Origin: Diplosphaera chodatii
Lineage: Eukaryota; Chlorophyta; Trebouxiophyceae; Prasiolales; Stichococcaceae
Direction: 5' to 3'
Assembly: GCA_032358165.1 (NCBI GenBank)
Contig: JAALGY010000017.1
Coordinates: forward strand, 372,001 to 436,000
Length of the DNA: 64,000 bases
Shown here: positions 1-11,033 of the stretch, one piece after another
Layout of the letters: each line of letters opens with the position of its first letter
How positions within the stretch are numbered: position 1 is the stretch's first letter
Translations under genes and position numbers: made by a program
The notes under the pieces: generated by a model
Told to the model about the DNA's origin: nothing
Seen by the model: the letters and a program-made list of their open reading frames with translations, nothing else
The model's database searches: none

Positions 1-1116
1 CTGCGGCAGCATCCAATGGCCACGCATGGCCGCTGATGTCTAGCATTTCCAGGTGGGAAAGCCCCTGCAGTGCCTCCACCGTCGCCTCAGTTAGCGGTGT
101 TGTGCCCGGCAGCACCAGCCGTCTGAGCTGGTGGTTGACAGCCAGCACAGGCTGCAGGTCCATCATGGCAGGGTTGTCCCGCAGCTGCAGATCCACCAGC
201 TTTGTGAGCGGTGCCAGCGATGGCAGCTGGGTGATTTCGCAGCGGTTCATGCCAAGCTCTCCCAGGTTGGGCAATCTCAACACTCCTGCTGGCAGCGTGC
301 CAAGCCTGCAATCCACGAAATATAGCGCCGCCAATGATGTGAGGGCAGAAGCATGCGCCATCAGCGGCATGAAAACTTCTACTTTGGTGCTCTTGAACTG
401 CAGGAAACTCCAGGCTGGTCAGCTGCATGCTCTGAATGGTGAAGGGCGGCACCGGCTGCTGCACAAGCCCTCCCGCAAAGTTCTGCAGCGTGAGGACTGC
501 CCTTCGCAGGCTGCGCAATGAGCAAAGCGGCGCCCACTGCTGCTGCCTGAAGTCATGGCATGTGAGCGTGATCGACTGCAGCGTTGCTGCCAGCGCAGTC
601 ATGGTGGAAGCCGGAATGCCTCCGATGTCCAACGTCTGCTGGTGCACTGAGAGGAGCGGCGTTTGCGTCGACGCCAGCGCGGCAGCCAGTGCATGCAGGA
701 ACATCTTATCGCCAGGCCTCATGGCTTGTCCGAATCGATGAGTGAAGTACTGGTCCGTCAGGAGCCGAACTTCTGTGATGCCTGCAAGCAGGAAGCTCAT
801 TGCCTTGAGCTGGTGACCATCTCTATGATTGACCCTTTTGCAGTCTTTGCCGATGTCAAACTCACCTGCTCTGCGCGGGAGCAGCCACTGCAGCAGCGCT
901 CTGAGCTGAGGCATTGTGTCGTTGTCGGGCCGCAACCTCACGCCGATGCTGCCCCAGGTTCCAGGCTCGGGTGGCTGCTTCAGCAAGCGCCGGAAGCGCA
1001 TGCAGCACCGCTGCACATGCTGCTGCTTATCAGCAACGCTGACAGCGGCGCAACATCTCGCTCAAAAGCTCGTCCGGCAGATCAAGCAGCCGCTTTGGCC
1101 GCTGTGAGGCGGTCAT
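1..1116 (-). pseudogene. F-box/LRR paralogue A, frame-broken and cut by the window edge
   Basis: This is the third copy of a tandem family on the minus strand. Exon 1 (866-1116) starts at the ATG equivalent to the starts of the two sister copies and encodes an F-box-like segment (L-P-D-E-L-L, then a Cys/Arg-rich helix). Exon 2 (1-781) encodes the linker and leucine-rich repeats, and about 20 C-terminal codons lie beyond the window. The intron (782-865, 84 bp) sits exactly where the sister introns sit. Two single-base insertions relative to both sisters break the frame: one near 1041-1052 inside the F-box, which gives a TGA a few codons later, and one near 405-407 (TTT where the sisters have two bases of that run) in the first LRR. 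The family would act as substrate adaptor of an SCF ubiquitin ligase. It could be a decaying copy or two assembly errors; the second site is a short homopolymer. Confidence 0.65.
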
Positions 1117-1982
1117 GGCTCTGCTGGTGTGACGGCAGCACCACAAATGCGCTGGTGCGGCAGCACGGGCCAGCGCCTATGTCCCTTGAGGCTGCTAAGG
1201 TGGCGTCGTCAGCAGCCCTGGACCGTCATGTACAGGCTGTCACGAATTTACGATGCGCTTGCGGAGTGGCATCTGCTGAGCCCTTGCAATGCATGCCACT
1301 TGCACGGGCATGTTCTGGATGAGATCTGCCCCGCTGCCGAACCTTGGACGTTGCCAGAACTGGTCGGGGTTGTGCGGCTGCGAAGCTACTTTTACACACA
1401 GCTTCCGCGGGGTTTGTGGCCAATGGTTAGCTCTCTTGCGACCTGCTCTGCCATATCGAGGGGCAGTGAAGTTGTGATCACCTTGTGGCATGCGCTCGTG
1501 CCCCTCTGATGCTCTTGACGCATCTGCACCTGCAGTCCTGCGTCTGTAGTGTCCACACGTGCATTCAACCAGGCCCTAGCAAACGACAACCATGGCAGGC
1601 TGCAGCACGCTTCATGGCATGCGTAGCTGAGCGTCCAGCCCGCTGCTCTTACTTTGTCATGCTCTGGCCAGGTTTGGCAACCTCTGAAATGTAGCCCGAA
1701 GCTTCAACGGGACATGGTACGGACGACGAGTGCTGTGCATGTCGCCAATGCAGACCGATCCTGCACTGTGGGCGGTAGGCCCATTATAAGCCGGTGTGAA
1801 AATGTCAGCATTGTCGGGATGCTTGGAACCCACAATCGTAGGCACCAATTATCATCAAGTATGCATTGCTGCTTTCGTGGTGCGTCTGCTCATAAGACTG
1901 TAGCGCTGGTTTGTCCTTGCTTTAGAAACCCAGGCAAGGCAACAGATCACACTGGCGCTCCTGGGCGTCCATCTAGTGCAGC
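1117..1982. other. Spacer between F-box/LRR copies A and B
   Basis: No gene is recognised here. The first ~90 bp next to copy A resemble the sequence upstream of copy C (4687-4780): blocks such as CAGCACC and GGCAGCAC occur in the same order. The proximal promoter therefore appears to have been duplicated with the gene. The rest is likely promoter of A and 3' region of B. Confidence 0.5.
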
Positions 1983-3136
1983 TCAGGCAAGCAGCGTGCA
2001 GCCCTTGTCATGCGACAAGCGCACCAGGTGCCCAAACACTGCGGCATGGTGCAAGGAGGACCATGAACGACCTCTGACGTCCAGCTCTTGCAGACCGCAC
2101 AGACCCTGCAGCGCGTCCAAGCTTGCCGTAGTCAGAGGAGTGGAGCCCCGCAACCCAAGTCGTCTGAGCCGGTGCATAGCAGCCAGTGCGGGCCGCAAGT
2201 CCATCAGCGCAGGGTTACTCTGCAGATCCACCTCCTCCAGCTTCATGAGCGGCGCCAACGAGGGTAGGCTGGTGAGCTCACAGCGATACAGGCCAAGGCT
2301 GGCCAGCTGGGGCAGGTTGAGCACCCCCGCCGGAAGCGTGCCGAGGCTGCAGCTGCTGAATCGCAGGGTCGTCAGCGCTGTCAGGCCAGAGGCGTGCGCC
2401 ATCAGCGGCGCGATGAGATCTGCGTCGGTGCTGCGGAAGTGCAGGTGCCGCAGGCTGGTCAGCTGCATGCTCTCGATCGTAAACTGCGGCTGCTGGACAG
2501 GCGGCGCCGCCCTTGGGTCCAGCATGAGCTCTGCTTTCTGCAGGCTGCGCAGCGAGCACAGCACCCTCCACTGCTGCGGCTGGAATCTGCGGCACACCAG
2601 TACGACTGACTGCAGCGTTGATGCAAGCGCGTGCACCGTGAACTCCGGGACCTGGCTGATGTCCACATCCTCTGACTTTTCCATCAGCAGCGGCGTCCCG
2701 CCTGGCGCCAGCGCTCCGGCCATGGCACACAGTGCGGCTATCATGCCAAGCCCGTTCTGTAAGTCTTCCCCCCTGATGAGCCGGACTTCGATGATACCTG
2801 TATGCCAGCAGCCACCAAACATTACTCGTGAGACACATGGTGGCATCCACCACTCCGACATCTACTGTCCTTGTCAGAGTTACCTGCGTGACGTGAGGCC
2901 AGCCAGTGCAGTAGCGTCTGCAGCTCCGGCACGTTATAGAGCTGTATATGCGGCAACCTCACGCCAATGCTGCCCCAGGTCGTGCGCACGAGCGGCTGCT
3001 TCAACAGGCGCCGCAGCCGCATGCATGATCGCTGCACATGCTGCTGCTTGTCAGCAACGCTGACGTGCTGCAGGATCAAGCTCAATAGCTCGTCTGGGAT
3101 CTGCAGTAGTTGCATCGGCCTCGTAAGTGCGGACAT
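1983..3136 (-). CDS. F-box/LRR protein, paralogue B
   Basis: Two exons, 2884-3136 and 1983-2797, with an 86-bp intron (CAG/GTAACT donor, ACAG acceptor), give about 355 residues. Residues ~10-45 form an F-box-like module (I-P-D-E-L-L, then V-A-D-K-Q-Q and R-S-C-M-R-L-R-R-L-L). After a helical linker come leucine-rich repeats in the last ~150 residues, with the recurring pattern L-x-S-L-G-T-L-P-A-G-V-L-x-L-P. Known role of the family: the F-box binds Skp1 in an SCF ubiquitin ligase and the LRRs select the substrate; the target here is unknown. The start at 3136 is chosen because it aligns with the starts of copies A and C. An in-frame upstream ATG would add 31 residues that the other copies lack. 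B is intact and lies between A and C. Confidence 0.75.
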
Positions 3137-3527
3137 CTTGCCAATGCTGCGGCAAACCTCACTCACTTGTCGTGCTGCTGCTAGTGGCTCTGTGCCGTCT
3201 TGCACAGATAGTGTTGCCGGTTTATCCAAAGGTCCGCGTGCAAGATTTCACTGCTAAAATGGGCGCATGTGATGCTGCCTACGCTGGACGCTGCCAGGTA
3301 ATCAACACCACCTGGATGTTGTACTGTTGTACGGGCACATGCAGCACCGAGCAGCTTGTGCAGCGTGGTCAGCTTCAGTGACCCAACGGCAGAATGTTGC
3401 ACGAAGCCTGGTGAAGCTGACTGCTTACTGCCGCCCTTCCTATTCACCGCATAACCTCACATTGAAGAGCACTCAGTCTGGCCAGCATACCAAAACGAAA
3501 ACAACATGAGACCACAACCATGCCAGC
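3137..3527. other. Spacer between F-box/LRR copies B and C
   Basis: No coding sequence is seen beyond the possible 31-codon upstream extension of copy B. It probably holds the promoter of B and the 3' end of C. Its resemblance to the upstream regions of A and C is weak. Confidence 0.5.
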
Positions 3528-4686
3528 TTACTGGAGCACCTTGCAGCCCCTGTCGTGCATCAGCTGCACCAGGTGTCCGAGGGCCGCGTTGTTTGCCACA
3601 GACCCGGCACGCTTGCTGATGTCAAGGTGCTGTACGTGACAGGGACCCCGCAGCGCTTCCAGGGTTTCATCAGTCAGCGGCGTCGTGCCCGACAGCACCA
3701 GGCGGGCGAGCTGCCGCCTGGCAGCCAGCGCCGGCCGCAGGTCTGTCAACGCAGGTTCATCCTCCAGCTCGAGCTCTTGCAGCGCTGTGAGCGACGCCAG
3801 CGACGGCAGCTGAGTCAGCTCGCAGCGGCACATGCTGAGGTCCGTCAACCGCGGCAGGTCCAGCACGCCTGCTGGCAGCGTGCCAAGGCTGCAGTCTTCC
3901 AACCACAGCACCCGCAACGATGTGAGGGCTGCAGCGTGCGCCATCAGCGGCGCAATGTCCACATTGGTGCTCCTGATCTCTAGGTACTTCAGGCTGGACA
4001 GCTGCATGCTGTCGATGGCGAAGGGCGGCTGCTGCGGAGGCGGCGGCTCCGCTTGGTTCAGAAAAAGAGTCGCATCCCGCAGGCTGCGCAGCGAGCATAG
4101 GGGCGCCCAGTGCTCCGGCCTGAACCTGTCCCATATGACTCTGACCGTTTGCAGCGTTGATGCCAGCGCGTCCCTGGTGAAAGCTGGCAGGCCTGCCATG
4201 CTGGTGCCGTCCACTGGGTCAATCATCTGCAGGGGCGTCCGGCTGATCGCGAGCGCGCCGGCCAGCGCGTGCAGGATCATCGCCGGGGTTTTCGTGGACA
4301 TTCTGTTGACATCATCGTCCACATACAGCCGGACTTCGGTGATGCCTGCATGCAGCAGCACTGGCTCGGGGCCTAGAAGAGGCAGGGCAACATGTGTTGG
4401 ATGCAATGTCACCGGCCATGCTGACGGTACCTGCTTGGCGTGAGACCAGCCACTGCAGCAGCGCTCCCAGCTGAGCTTCAGTAGCTTTAAGTATCGGTTG
4501 CGAGAGCCTCACGCCGACGCTGCCCCAAGTTTTGCGCCCGGTTGGCTGCTTCAGCAGGCGCCGAAACTGCATGCAAGATCGCTGCACTCGCTGCTGCTTG
4601 TCAGCAACGCTGATGTGCAGCAGAACCTCACTCAGCAGCTCGTCTGGTAGCCCAAGCAGCTGCATAGGCCGTTTCGAGGCGGACAT
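3528..4686 (-). CDS. F-box/LRR protein, paralogue C
   Basis: Exons 4431-4686 and 3528-4345 are separated by an 85-bp intron and encode about 357 residues. The N-terminal F-box-like segment contains L-P-D-E-L-L-S-E-V-L. The C-terminal half carries about five leucine-rich repeats (for example L-E-D-C-S-L-G-T-L-P-A-G-V-L-D-L-P). Family role: substrate adaptor in SCF-type ubiquitination. Copies A, B and C share exon layout, intron phase and intron length (84-86 bp), so they arose by tandem duplication. C and A also share similar upstream sequence, so they may be the closer pair. No membrane or transit signal is evident. The gene is divergent from the EIPR1 gene that starts at 5317. Confidence 0.75.
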
Positions 4687-5316
4687 TGGTCTGCTGTCCT
4701 GATGACAGCACCGCAACTGCACAGGTGTGGCAGCACAGGTCAACAGCTGAATGTCCGATGCTGCTAATGGCACTGCACCTTTTAAGCTGCAAGATCCTGT
4801 CGATTCTCGCGATACTTCAGAGCACCGCCTGCAAACCTAGTAGGTGTCTGGACTGGTGGCGGGGTGCGAATCGTGCGATGCTGCACTGATGGATGTGTTG
4901 GATGTTGCCATTGTACTGGGGTGTACGGCCGTGTTCTGTAGAGCAATCTGCACACAGAGCGATCAGCGCTTGCATCGCGCCATGATTGGGTCACCATAAG
5001 CAGTTGCACGGACCGCTCATGTGAACGCAGGCAGTCCTTTCGCTGCACTTGCCAACTCAGTGCTTCCATGTGCTGGCGCCGTGTTTTGACCTGAGATGCA
5101 GGCCGATACTTCAGAGGCACATTAAAGTAGCAGCTCGTGGCCTTGGTTCATCCATGCTGTGGTGTTGCTGACGTGCTGATCTGGTACGCCGCTGTGAGGT
5201 TTATTGGCAATACTAACGCAGGGTGATGCACCCGCTGTAGCAAAACAACAGCGCCTGGCAGCCATACAGGCGAAGGCCTTATATCGCTCGCATCTTGCAG
5301 AAAGCAAACACCTGCG
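4687..5316. other. Divergent upstream region of F-box copy C and EIPR1
   Basis: The two genes point away from each other across these 630 bp, so both promoters should lie here. I see no coding region and no clear TATA box or known motif. Confidence 0.4.
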
Positions 5317-8282
5317 ATGGCGGACCGCGGCGTGGCACACGGCATGCGCTATCAGGTGTCCGCCACAACCTGCTCATGCGCAAAGTGTATTGGCACACTC
5401 TCTGGGAGTTCCGCGCAAATGCTGCGAGTCGTGTATGCTGTGCAGATGGCGATATACATGCTGGCACCGGTGATCTGACTTAACAGGCTAACGTCTGCAC
5501 CGCAGGCGCGGGCGCTGGCTGCGCTGCCGGCGGAGCCAGATGTCTCCCGCTGGATGGCCGGCACCACAGCGCTGCGTGAGGACAATGAGGTGATCAGGTT
5601 AACCTCTTTTCGTCGCTTTCATCCCGTGTGTGACCCTCTAGTGATCTGGGCAAGACCATATCAGGGGTGGGGCAGGTGCCAGGTTCAGATGTGACAGGCA
5701 TCAAAGCCTGCGAGCCTACTGCGAGGCTGACGAGACGGAGACGGTCTGCCTGGATCAATCCACAAATGGCCTCCCACACGATTGTCCGTCATGTGCGCAG
5801 GTGGAGGTGCTGGAGTTTGACGCGGACAGCGACACGCTGCGCCGGGTGGCCAGCTTCTGGCACAAGCCGGAGATCTGGGCGATCGCGCCCTGCCCGGAGG
5901 ATCCCACCCGCTTCATCACCGTGCACAACGACGGTGAGGCGTCGGCAGACACCACTGGTGAAGGCTCCTGCTGACCTATGCCGAGCTCGGATTGGTCAGC
6001 CCAGCTGCTGGCAGACGGTGCAGACCTGAGTAGCACACTGTGCTCTTGTGAGGCCAGTGCATACAGGGCAAGCAGGGCAGCATTACTGAGCACTTGGACT
6101 GAGCCACTGGTCTGAGCTCGAGAGTGTCTGTGATGCTGCCATGTACCCACCGCTGCACTGGCTGCCAGCACATGGGCCGAGGCTCATGTCTTCCTGACAC
6201 TGTGGCACACCCTCTGCTGCATTGTGAGATGCCTGCACTGCACTGCCAGGCACACGCTACGGGGCCACCCTGTGGCGGACGGTGCCGGGGCGGGGGGGAG
6301 CTGGAGTCGCGTGCAGAGCTGCTGCATTGCCTGTTCATAAGGACGTGCCATGAACTGCACGTACACATTGCATTTGTCCTCTTCGGCAGGCACGCGCTAC
6401 GGGGCTACCCTGTGGCGGACGGTGCCCGGGAAAGGGGAGCTGGAGGCGCGCGCAGAGCTGCCGGGCCACCAGGGGGTGGTGCACGCGGCGCTGTGGCGCG
6501 CCGGCGGCGTGGCCGCCACCCTGGACGACGGTGGCCTGCGCAGCTGGCAGCTGGGCGAGGCCCGCGCCGAGGTGGGGCCACTCTAGACCATATAGTGTTG
6601 TTGCATAGATGAGGATCATAGGTGTCAGCGGCATGGCGGACATGCTGCTGACAGCGCCCTGCGCAGCTCGCAGCTTGCCGCCAGCCGCGTGGGGATCCCT
6701 GCTGGTTCCTACTCCGTTGAGCTGTGTCTCGTCCACTCACAATGGCGGCCCTACTGCACTCACACTGGCGGCACTGCTGCATCCTCATGCAGCAGGTGTC
6801 TGCCTGCAGGTCCTCACGCCACTTGGCCCATGGTGATAGACTGAGGCTCTGAGCGGTGAGCAGGAGTTGCTTCTTCTACACAGATGCTGGGGATGGCGGA
6901 AGGGGAGCCCGGGCGCAACTTTGCCGGCGGCGCCTGGGACCCCAACGACAGCAGCCGCCTGGCCACCATTGCCGGCAGTGGACTGCAGGTGAGGTCATGA
7001 ACACTATGTGCGGGCAAACGTGGACTTGCGAGCCACACGAGCCTCCTCAGATGCGATGGCTGCCCTTCCTCTGGCTGGCATCCTGGCACCAACCCTAAGA
7101 GCTGCACCCTGCTACCAGCAGTTGGTCCAGTCAGGCGCAAGTGTGGCAAAGCACTGTCAGGTCAGGCATTGGCTTTGCAGCTGTTGCTCAGCAGCTGTTG
7201 AACACTGCCGCTGCTCGGCACAAACACGATGTTGGTGCTCGCCTGCAGGTGTGGGACATGCGCACGCTGAAGCCTGGCAGCAGCATCGCACACGCGTCAA
7301 GGCAGCCGCTGCGGGACATGGACTGGGCGGCGGCCACGCGGCACGTGCTGTCCACGGTGGGCGACGACCAGCGGCTGCGAGTGTGGGACCTCAGGTGCTG
7401 CTCTGTAGGGTACAGCAGGGTTTGGAGTGTCATGGCAGTGCTGGAGCAGCCACTGCGTGTTGCCTTCTGCTGACCGTGCAGCCAGAGATGATGCAGATAT
7501 GAGCATGGCTGTGCAACCGTTCTGATCGCTTCATTTGCCAATGCGGACATGTGCCTGCCATTCCTGCACCGAAGGCCATGCTGCCATGAGATGCTGTGCT
7601 GCCCTGCGCAGGCGGGCGGACCAGGAGCCGCTTCTGACACTGGGTGGGCACGCGCGGTGGGTGTGGCGCGTGCGGCACAACCCGTCGCACGACGCCCTGG
7701 TGCTCACCTCCGCAGGTGAGCTGCCAGCAGCCCTACACACGCACAGCTGGCGCCAAGCGCAGCTGGCCGCCAACGGCGCAGCGCATGGCCAAAGCCAGCG
7801 CCAAAGACCGCTCAGCATCCGCATGCAACACAGAGTCCTGCTGCTCATCATGACTTCTCAGTAGCGCCATTTTGTCACTGCAGCCGATGCCGCCGTCGCG
7901 CTGCACTACCTGCCCAGCGTGCGGGCTGCAGCGGCGCACAAGGCGCCGATCCCGCCGCCGCCCCCTGGGCGGCCGCCGCCCGACGGCCGCGTCCACACCG
8001 TTGGAGACCACGAGGAGAGCGTGTACGGTGAGCACGCTGCCCGCGCTGCTGGGCATGCTGTTTTTGCACTTCTTCCAGACAAGCATCCTGACTGTGCATG
8101 TTGATTTCTCTACCGTCTTTCAACGATCTCAATATGGAGGAGAGATGCAACCCAGTCGGTGGGTTTGCGCAGGCTTGGAGTGGAGTGCGGCAGACCCCTG
8201 GGTCTTTGCCTCGCTTTCCTATGACGGCCGCGTCATGGTTAACCGCGTGCCCAGCCAAATCAAGTACAAGATCTTGATCTGA
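5317..8282 (+). CDS. EIPR1: EARP/GARP complex-interacting protein 1 (TSSC1-type WD40 protein)
   Basis: Nine exons: 5317-5355, 5506-5589, 5801-5933, 6390-6571, 6884-6988, 7249-7394, 7612-7715, 7884-8027, 8173-8282, giving 348 residues, close to the family's usual ~390. All junctions keep phase. The 13-codon first exon was found by homology: it ends H-G-M-R-Y-Q and continues A-R-A-L, matching the conserved Y-G-L-E-F-Q-A-R-A-L start of EIPR1. WD40 blades are visible at V-W-D-M, V-W-D-L-R and the final [14 protein letters not shown]. Before the last blade a proline run and [11 protein letters not shown] match the family pattern. In animals the protein binds the EARP and GARP tethering complexes and supports endosome-to-Golgi and dense-core-vesicle traffic; a tethering role here is inferred. 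Intron 3 contains a degraded copy of exon 4. Confidence 0.9.
6250..6322 (+). repeat. Decayed duplicate of EIPR1 exon 4 inside intron 3
   Basis: About 72 bp starting after a CCAG acceptor-like site closely match the beginning of the real exon 4 (6390-6462): both read as [14 protein letters not shown] one-base length difference in the following G-run shifts the frame, and similarity ends at about 6322. This is a pseudo-exon from a partial local duplication. Confidence 0.8.
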
Positions 8283-8903
8283 GGTTGGCATGCAACGCGA
8301 CCACATGCCAGATTGCACCACAGCAGCTGCTGTTTGTGGCGTTAGTGCCAATCGATGGAAGCCACAGCAGCGCGCCTGCAAACAAGCTGCAGGCAGCCGA
8401 GGTGCTGTGCCTGCCGCGCAGCCTGCAGATTGCAAGCTCACTCTTCTCTTGTCGCAATTGACTCCGGTGCGTCAGCAGGTGCCTGTTCTGGATAACAGCA
8501 TTTTGCATGCTAGTTGATGTGCCCTCTTTTGGACCAGGATGTTTGGACAGCAGCGGTGATGCCGATCTGATCACGTGTCAAGACAGGCAGATTTTGGCTG
8601 CTTGTGGCCAGGCTACGACACTGTAACTGTCGGCAGCAGGCGAAATGCAATGTGCTAGATTCCTCCCAGAGCACCTATCGGGCTGCCAACAACAGGGTGC
8701 CCTCTCGATGTGCCTATTAATTGCCCGCCATTTCCATAGGATGCTGCAATGTTTGTCAGCTGATGGCATGGTGCAGACCCAAGGTTGCGTGGCAGAGTGC
8801 TCATGGTGTCAGTTGGTCTTCCATACTTGGTTTCCAGCCAACTTGTTGAGAATCAGCAGCAAGATACCATGTCACATGTACAATGCTGGACTAGTCCATC
8901 CCA
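8283..8903. other. Convergent 3' region of EIPR1 and mTERF-like gene
   Basis: No gene is seen. A TGTAA, the usual polyadenylation signal of green algae, occurs at 8622-8626, about 340 nt after the EIPR1 stop, and could end that transcript. Confidence 0.35.
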
Positions 8904-10145
8904 TCAACTGTACCGGTTACAATATGCTTCAGGAGGAATGGGGTGCGACACAAGCCACGAGCTGTAGCCTGGTTTCAGAGCTGCAAACTTATCCTCTTGC
9001 ATTGTGACCCATGTCCTTGCCGCATAGTGAAAGCTCGCTGCTTCTGTAAGGTAGTGCAAACGCCATATCCTATAAGGGGCTGAGGTGAGCATCCTAGCCA
9101 CGCCCGAGAGTACTATGCATTTTGCACTTGCCACCTGGTAGGCTTGGATCTGTCGAAGTTTCCAGCCAGTGACACCCGGATAGAGCTTCAGGATAGCAGG
9201 TTGGACCTCCACCAATGCTCGCATGTCACACTCTGAAAACCCACCGGCCTCCTGCAGTGCGGCCCAGCGCACTGCCAGCGTTGCCTCCTTTGATGACAGC
9301 AGGCCAGGCTCCTTGGTGAACACTCGAGCCACATCCAGCTGTGGATGCAGCTGCTGCATGGCCGCCACACGGCATTTGACCACCGCTCCGACATCCTCAT
9401 GATTTATGAGCGTAGGCGCCCTGCGTGCAACCCTTGCAGCATCCAGTTCGAACGGCAGAGCATCCAGCGCTGGCTGTAACCTGACCAGCTTGGCGGTGAG
9501 GCCCTTGCCAAACCCCGCAATTATGATGCTTTCCGCGGGTGTAAAATATATGCCATGCGCCGCCACCTCCTGCTGAGCTGCTTGCACCCTCCGAATAATC
9601 TTGGCTGGATCCAAACGGTGTGAAATAGTAGCATGCTTGTCCAATGCGAAACGCCATGCCTGGCCCGCCCAGCAGCTACCTGCTGTGGCGTCGTGTACCC
9701 TGGCCATGTAGGCCGTCAGGAAGTCCACGTCGCGGTGCTGCGGATACTTGGCTGCCCAGCGGAGGATCTTGCTGCGTATGCGCCGTTGCTCTGTCTGCTG
9801 CTCGGGCTGCACCTCGGCCTCCGGCAGCAGCGCGCCCTGTGCTGTCCAAAACTGCAGCACATCTGCCTCCGTGGCGGCACTCCAGGGCACGTCCCTGACA
9901 GGGGCATTGCTGCTCTTGGTTTGCTGCGGAGCAGCTGGCCGTCGAGCGGGTTCTGCTGTGTCTTGCCGCTCTGGCGGGTCAGCGTCCTGGCAGCCCTCAG
10001 CCTCCCTCGCCGCCTGTGTGACCAGGGTCTGTGCGGCTGTGCGCCGGCAGCCTACTGATGTGCGAAGCCTCGGGCGAGCTGCTGCTGTGGCTGGATGGCT
10101 GCTTGGGGATGCCGCCAACGATGAGGGATGCACGACCCTGTGCAT
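8904..10145 (-). CDS. mTERF-like organelle protein (intronless)
   Basis: A single 413-codon open frame without introns, unlike its neighbours. The first ~45 residues are rich in Ser, Ala and Arg with few acidic residues, which suits an organelle presequence. The segment ~45-120 is low complexity. The remaining ~290 residues show a repeating helical pattern typical of mTERF motifs: pairs of helices with a conserved Pro-x-Leu-Leu/Ile-Leu turn (for example K-E-P-G-L-L, V-Q-P-A-I-L-K-L). mTERF proteins bind nucleic acid in mitochondria or plastids and affect transcription, splicing or translation. Assignment rests on pattern, not on a firm family match; another alpha-helical organelle RNA-binding family (OPR, PPR) is the alternative. 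The absence of introns may point to a retrocopy origin. Confidence 0.5.
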   Translation of the reverse strand: MHRVVHPSSLAASPSSHPATAAARPRLRTSVGCRRTAAQTLVTQAAREAEGCQDADPPERQDTAEPARRPAAPQQTKSSNAPVRDVPWSAATEADVLQFWTAQGALLPEAEVQPEQQTEQRRIRSKILRWAAKYPQHRDVDFLTAYMARVHDATAGSCWAGQAWRFALDKHATISHRLDPAKIIRRVQAAQQEVAAHGIYFTPAESIIIAGFGKGLTAKLVRLQPALDALPFELDAARVARRAPTLINHEDVGAVVKCRVAAMQQLHPQLDVARVFTKEPGLLSSKEATLAVRWAALQEAGGFSECDMRALVEVQPAILKLYPGVTGWKLRQIQAYQVASAKCIVLSGVARMLTSAPYRIWRLHYLTEAASFHYAARTWVTMQEDKFAALKPGYSSWLVSHPIPPEAYCNRYS

Positions 10146-11033
10146 CAGCAGACAGTATGGTGCCCACCGTCAATGCGCCCTTATCATTTGTTTGGAGCAA
10201 TTCGTGTGCTCAATGCAAGAAGCTGTTGCTGTTCTGTTGATTAGAAGTGGTACAGCATATCACCTGGAGAGTCTGCCGGTGCTAAACACGACATGCGGGT
10301 TTGCCGTCAGCATCCTATCTTGGCGCATGCCGTGCTTGAGTGGTGACAGTGCTGCGCGGCACCTAGACACCATCATAGGGCCCTCAGCACTGTCACCACT
10401 GATGTGTCAGTCAGTTGCAGATGTTGTTTCGCATGCGGTCAGATTGAGGCACACAGCACGACGTTTGGTCTCCCATTGCAAAGGTCATGCTGCTGACACT
10501 GGGTTAGATGGTGCTATGCGACCCAGCAGGTGCGACAAATCTTTCGAATTCTGTTGCACCCGCCAATCGTGCACCTTGCGGGTTTGGTAGTGGAAAAATG
10601 TCGCGACCGCCGGGCAGGTAACACTCCCGGGGCGAAGTTGGACCTGAAGTCTCAAATCCGCAGCAGCCTCTACTCTGTGACGCTGCTGCCTATGTCCTTA
10701 TGGATGGAAGCGTATCGGTTCGGCCCGAGATGCCTGTGCTGCAGCAGAGCAGTGGACCAGTAGTACCCTGCAAAAGTCCAAGAAATTGTGAAGACCCTAA
10801 GGCCCGAGTGACGACCGTCCAGCCCTGACCGAAGCAAGCGCAGCACGGCTGCCTCACAGCGCCAGTTTCACAGCGTCGCAAGCCCTGTGCAGCGGCCATG
10901 CCGCGTTATAACGATGTAGGGATCAGCATGCGACGGCATCAACAGCGCCATACTGCGTTTGACATCTGCAGAAGCTGAGAGTGTCGAGCAGCCCAAGGCA
11001 ACGGGAGTTGACAGGACCCCATCAGATCTCGCC
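10146..11033. other. Divergent upstream region of mTERF-like and Strawberry-notch genes
   Basis: Both genes start at the edges of this 888-bp stretch, so their promoters lie here. It includes a perfect 16-bp inverted repeat at 10339-10400. A short ATG-led segment near 10600 ending before GTAACA was considered as a leader exon and dropped because its phase does not fit. Confidence 0.4.
10339..10400. repeat. Perfect 16-bp inverted repeat (potential hairpin)
   Basis: AGTGGTGACAGTGCTG at 10339-10354 is exactly repeated in reverse complement at 10385-10400, separated by 30 bp. It could form a stem-loop or be a palindromic protein site. It lies about 200 bp upstream of the mTERF-like start and about 630 bp upstream of the helicase start. 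It could also be the remnant of a small MITE. Confidence 0.7.

Noticed and set aside
10590..10620. Candidate leader exon for the Strawberry-notch gene (ATG ... before GTAACA)
   Set aside because: Joined to the only nearby acceptor (10970) it meets a stop at once, so the phase does not fit. The ATG at 11034 is used instead.
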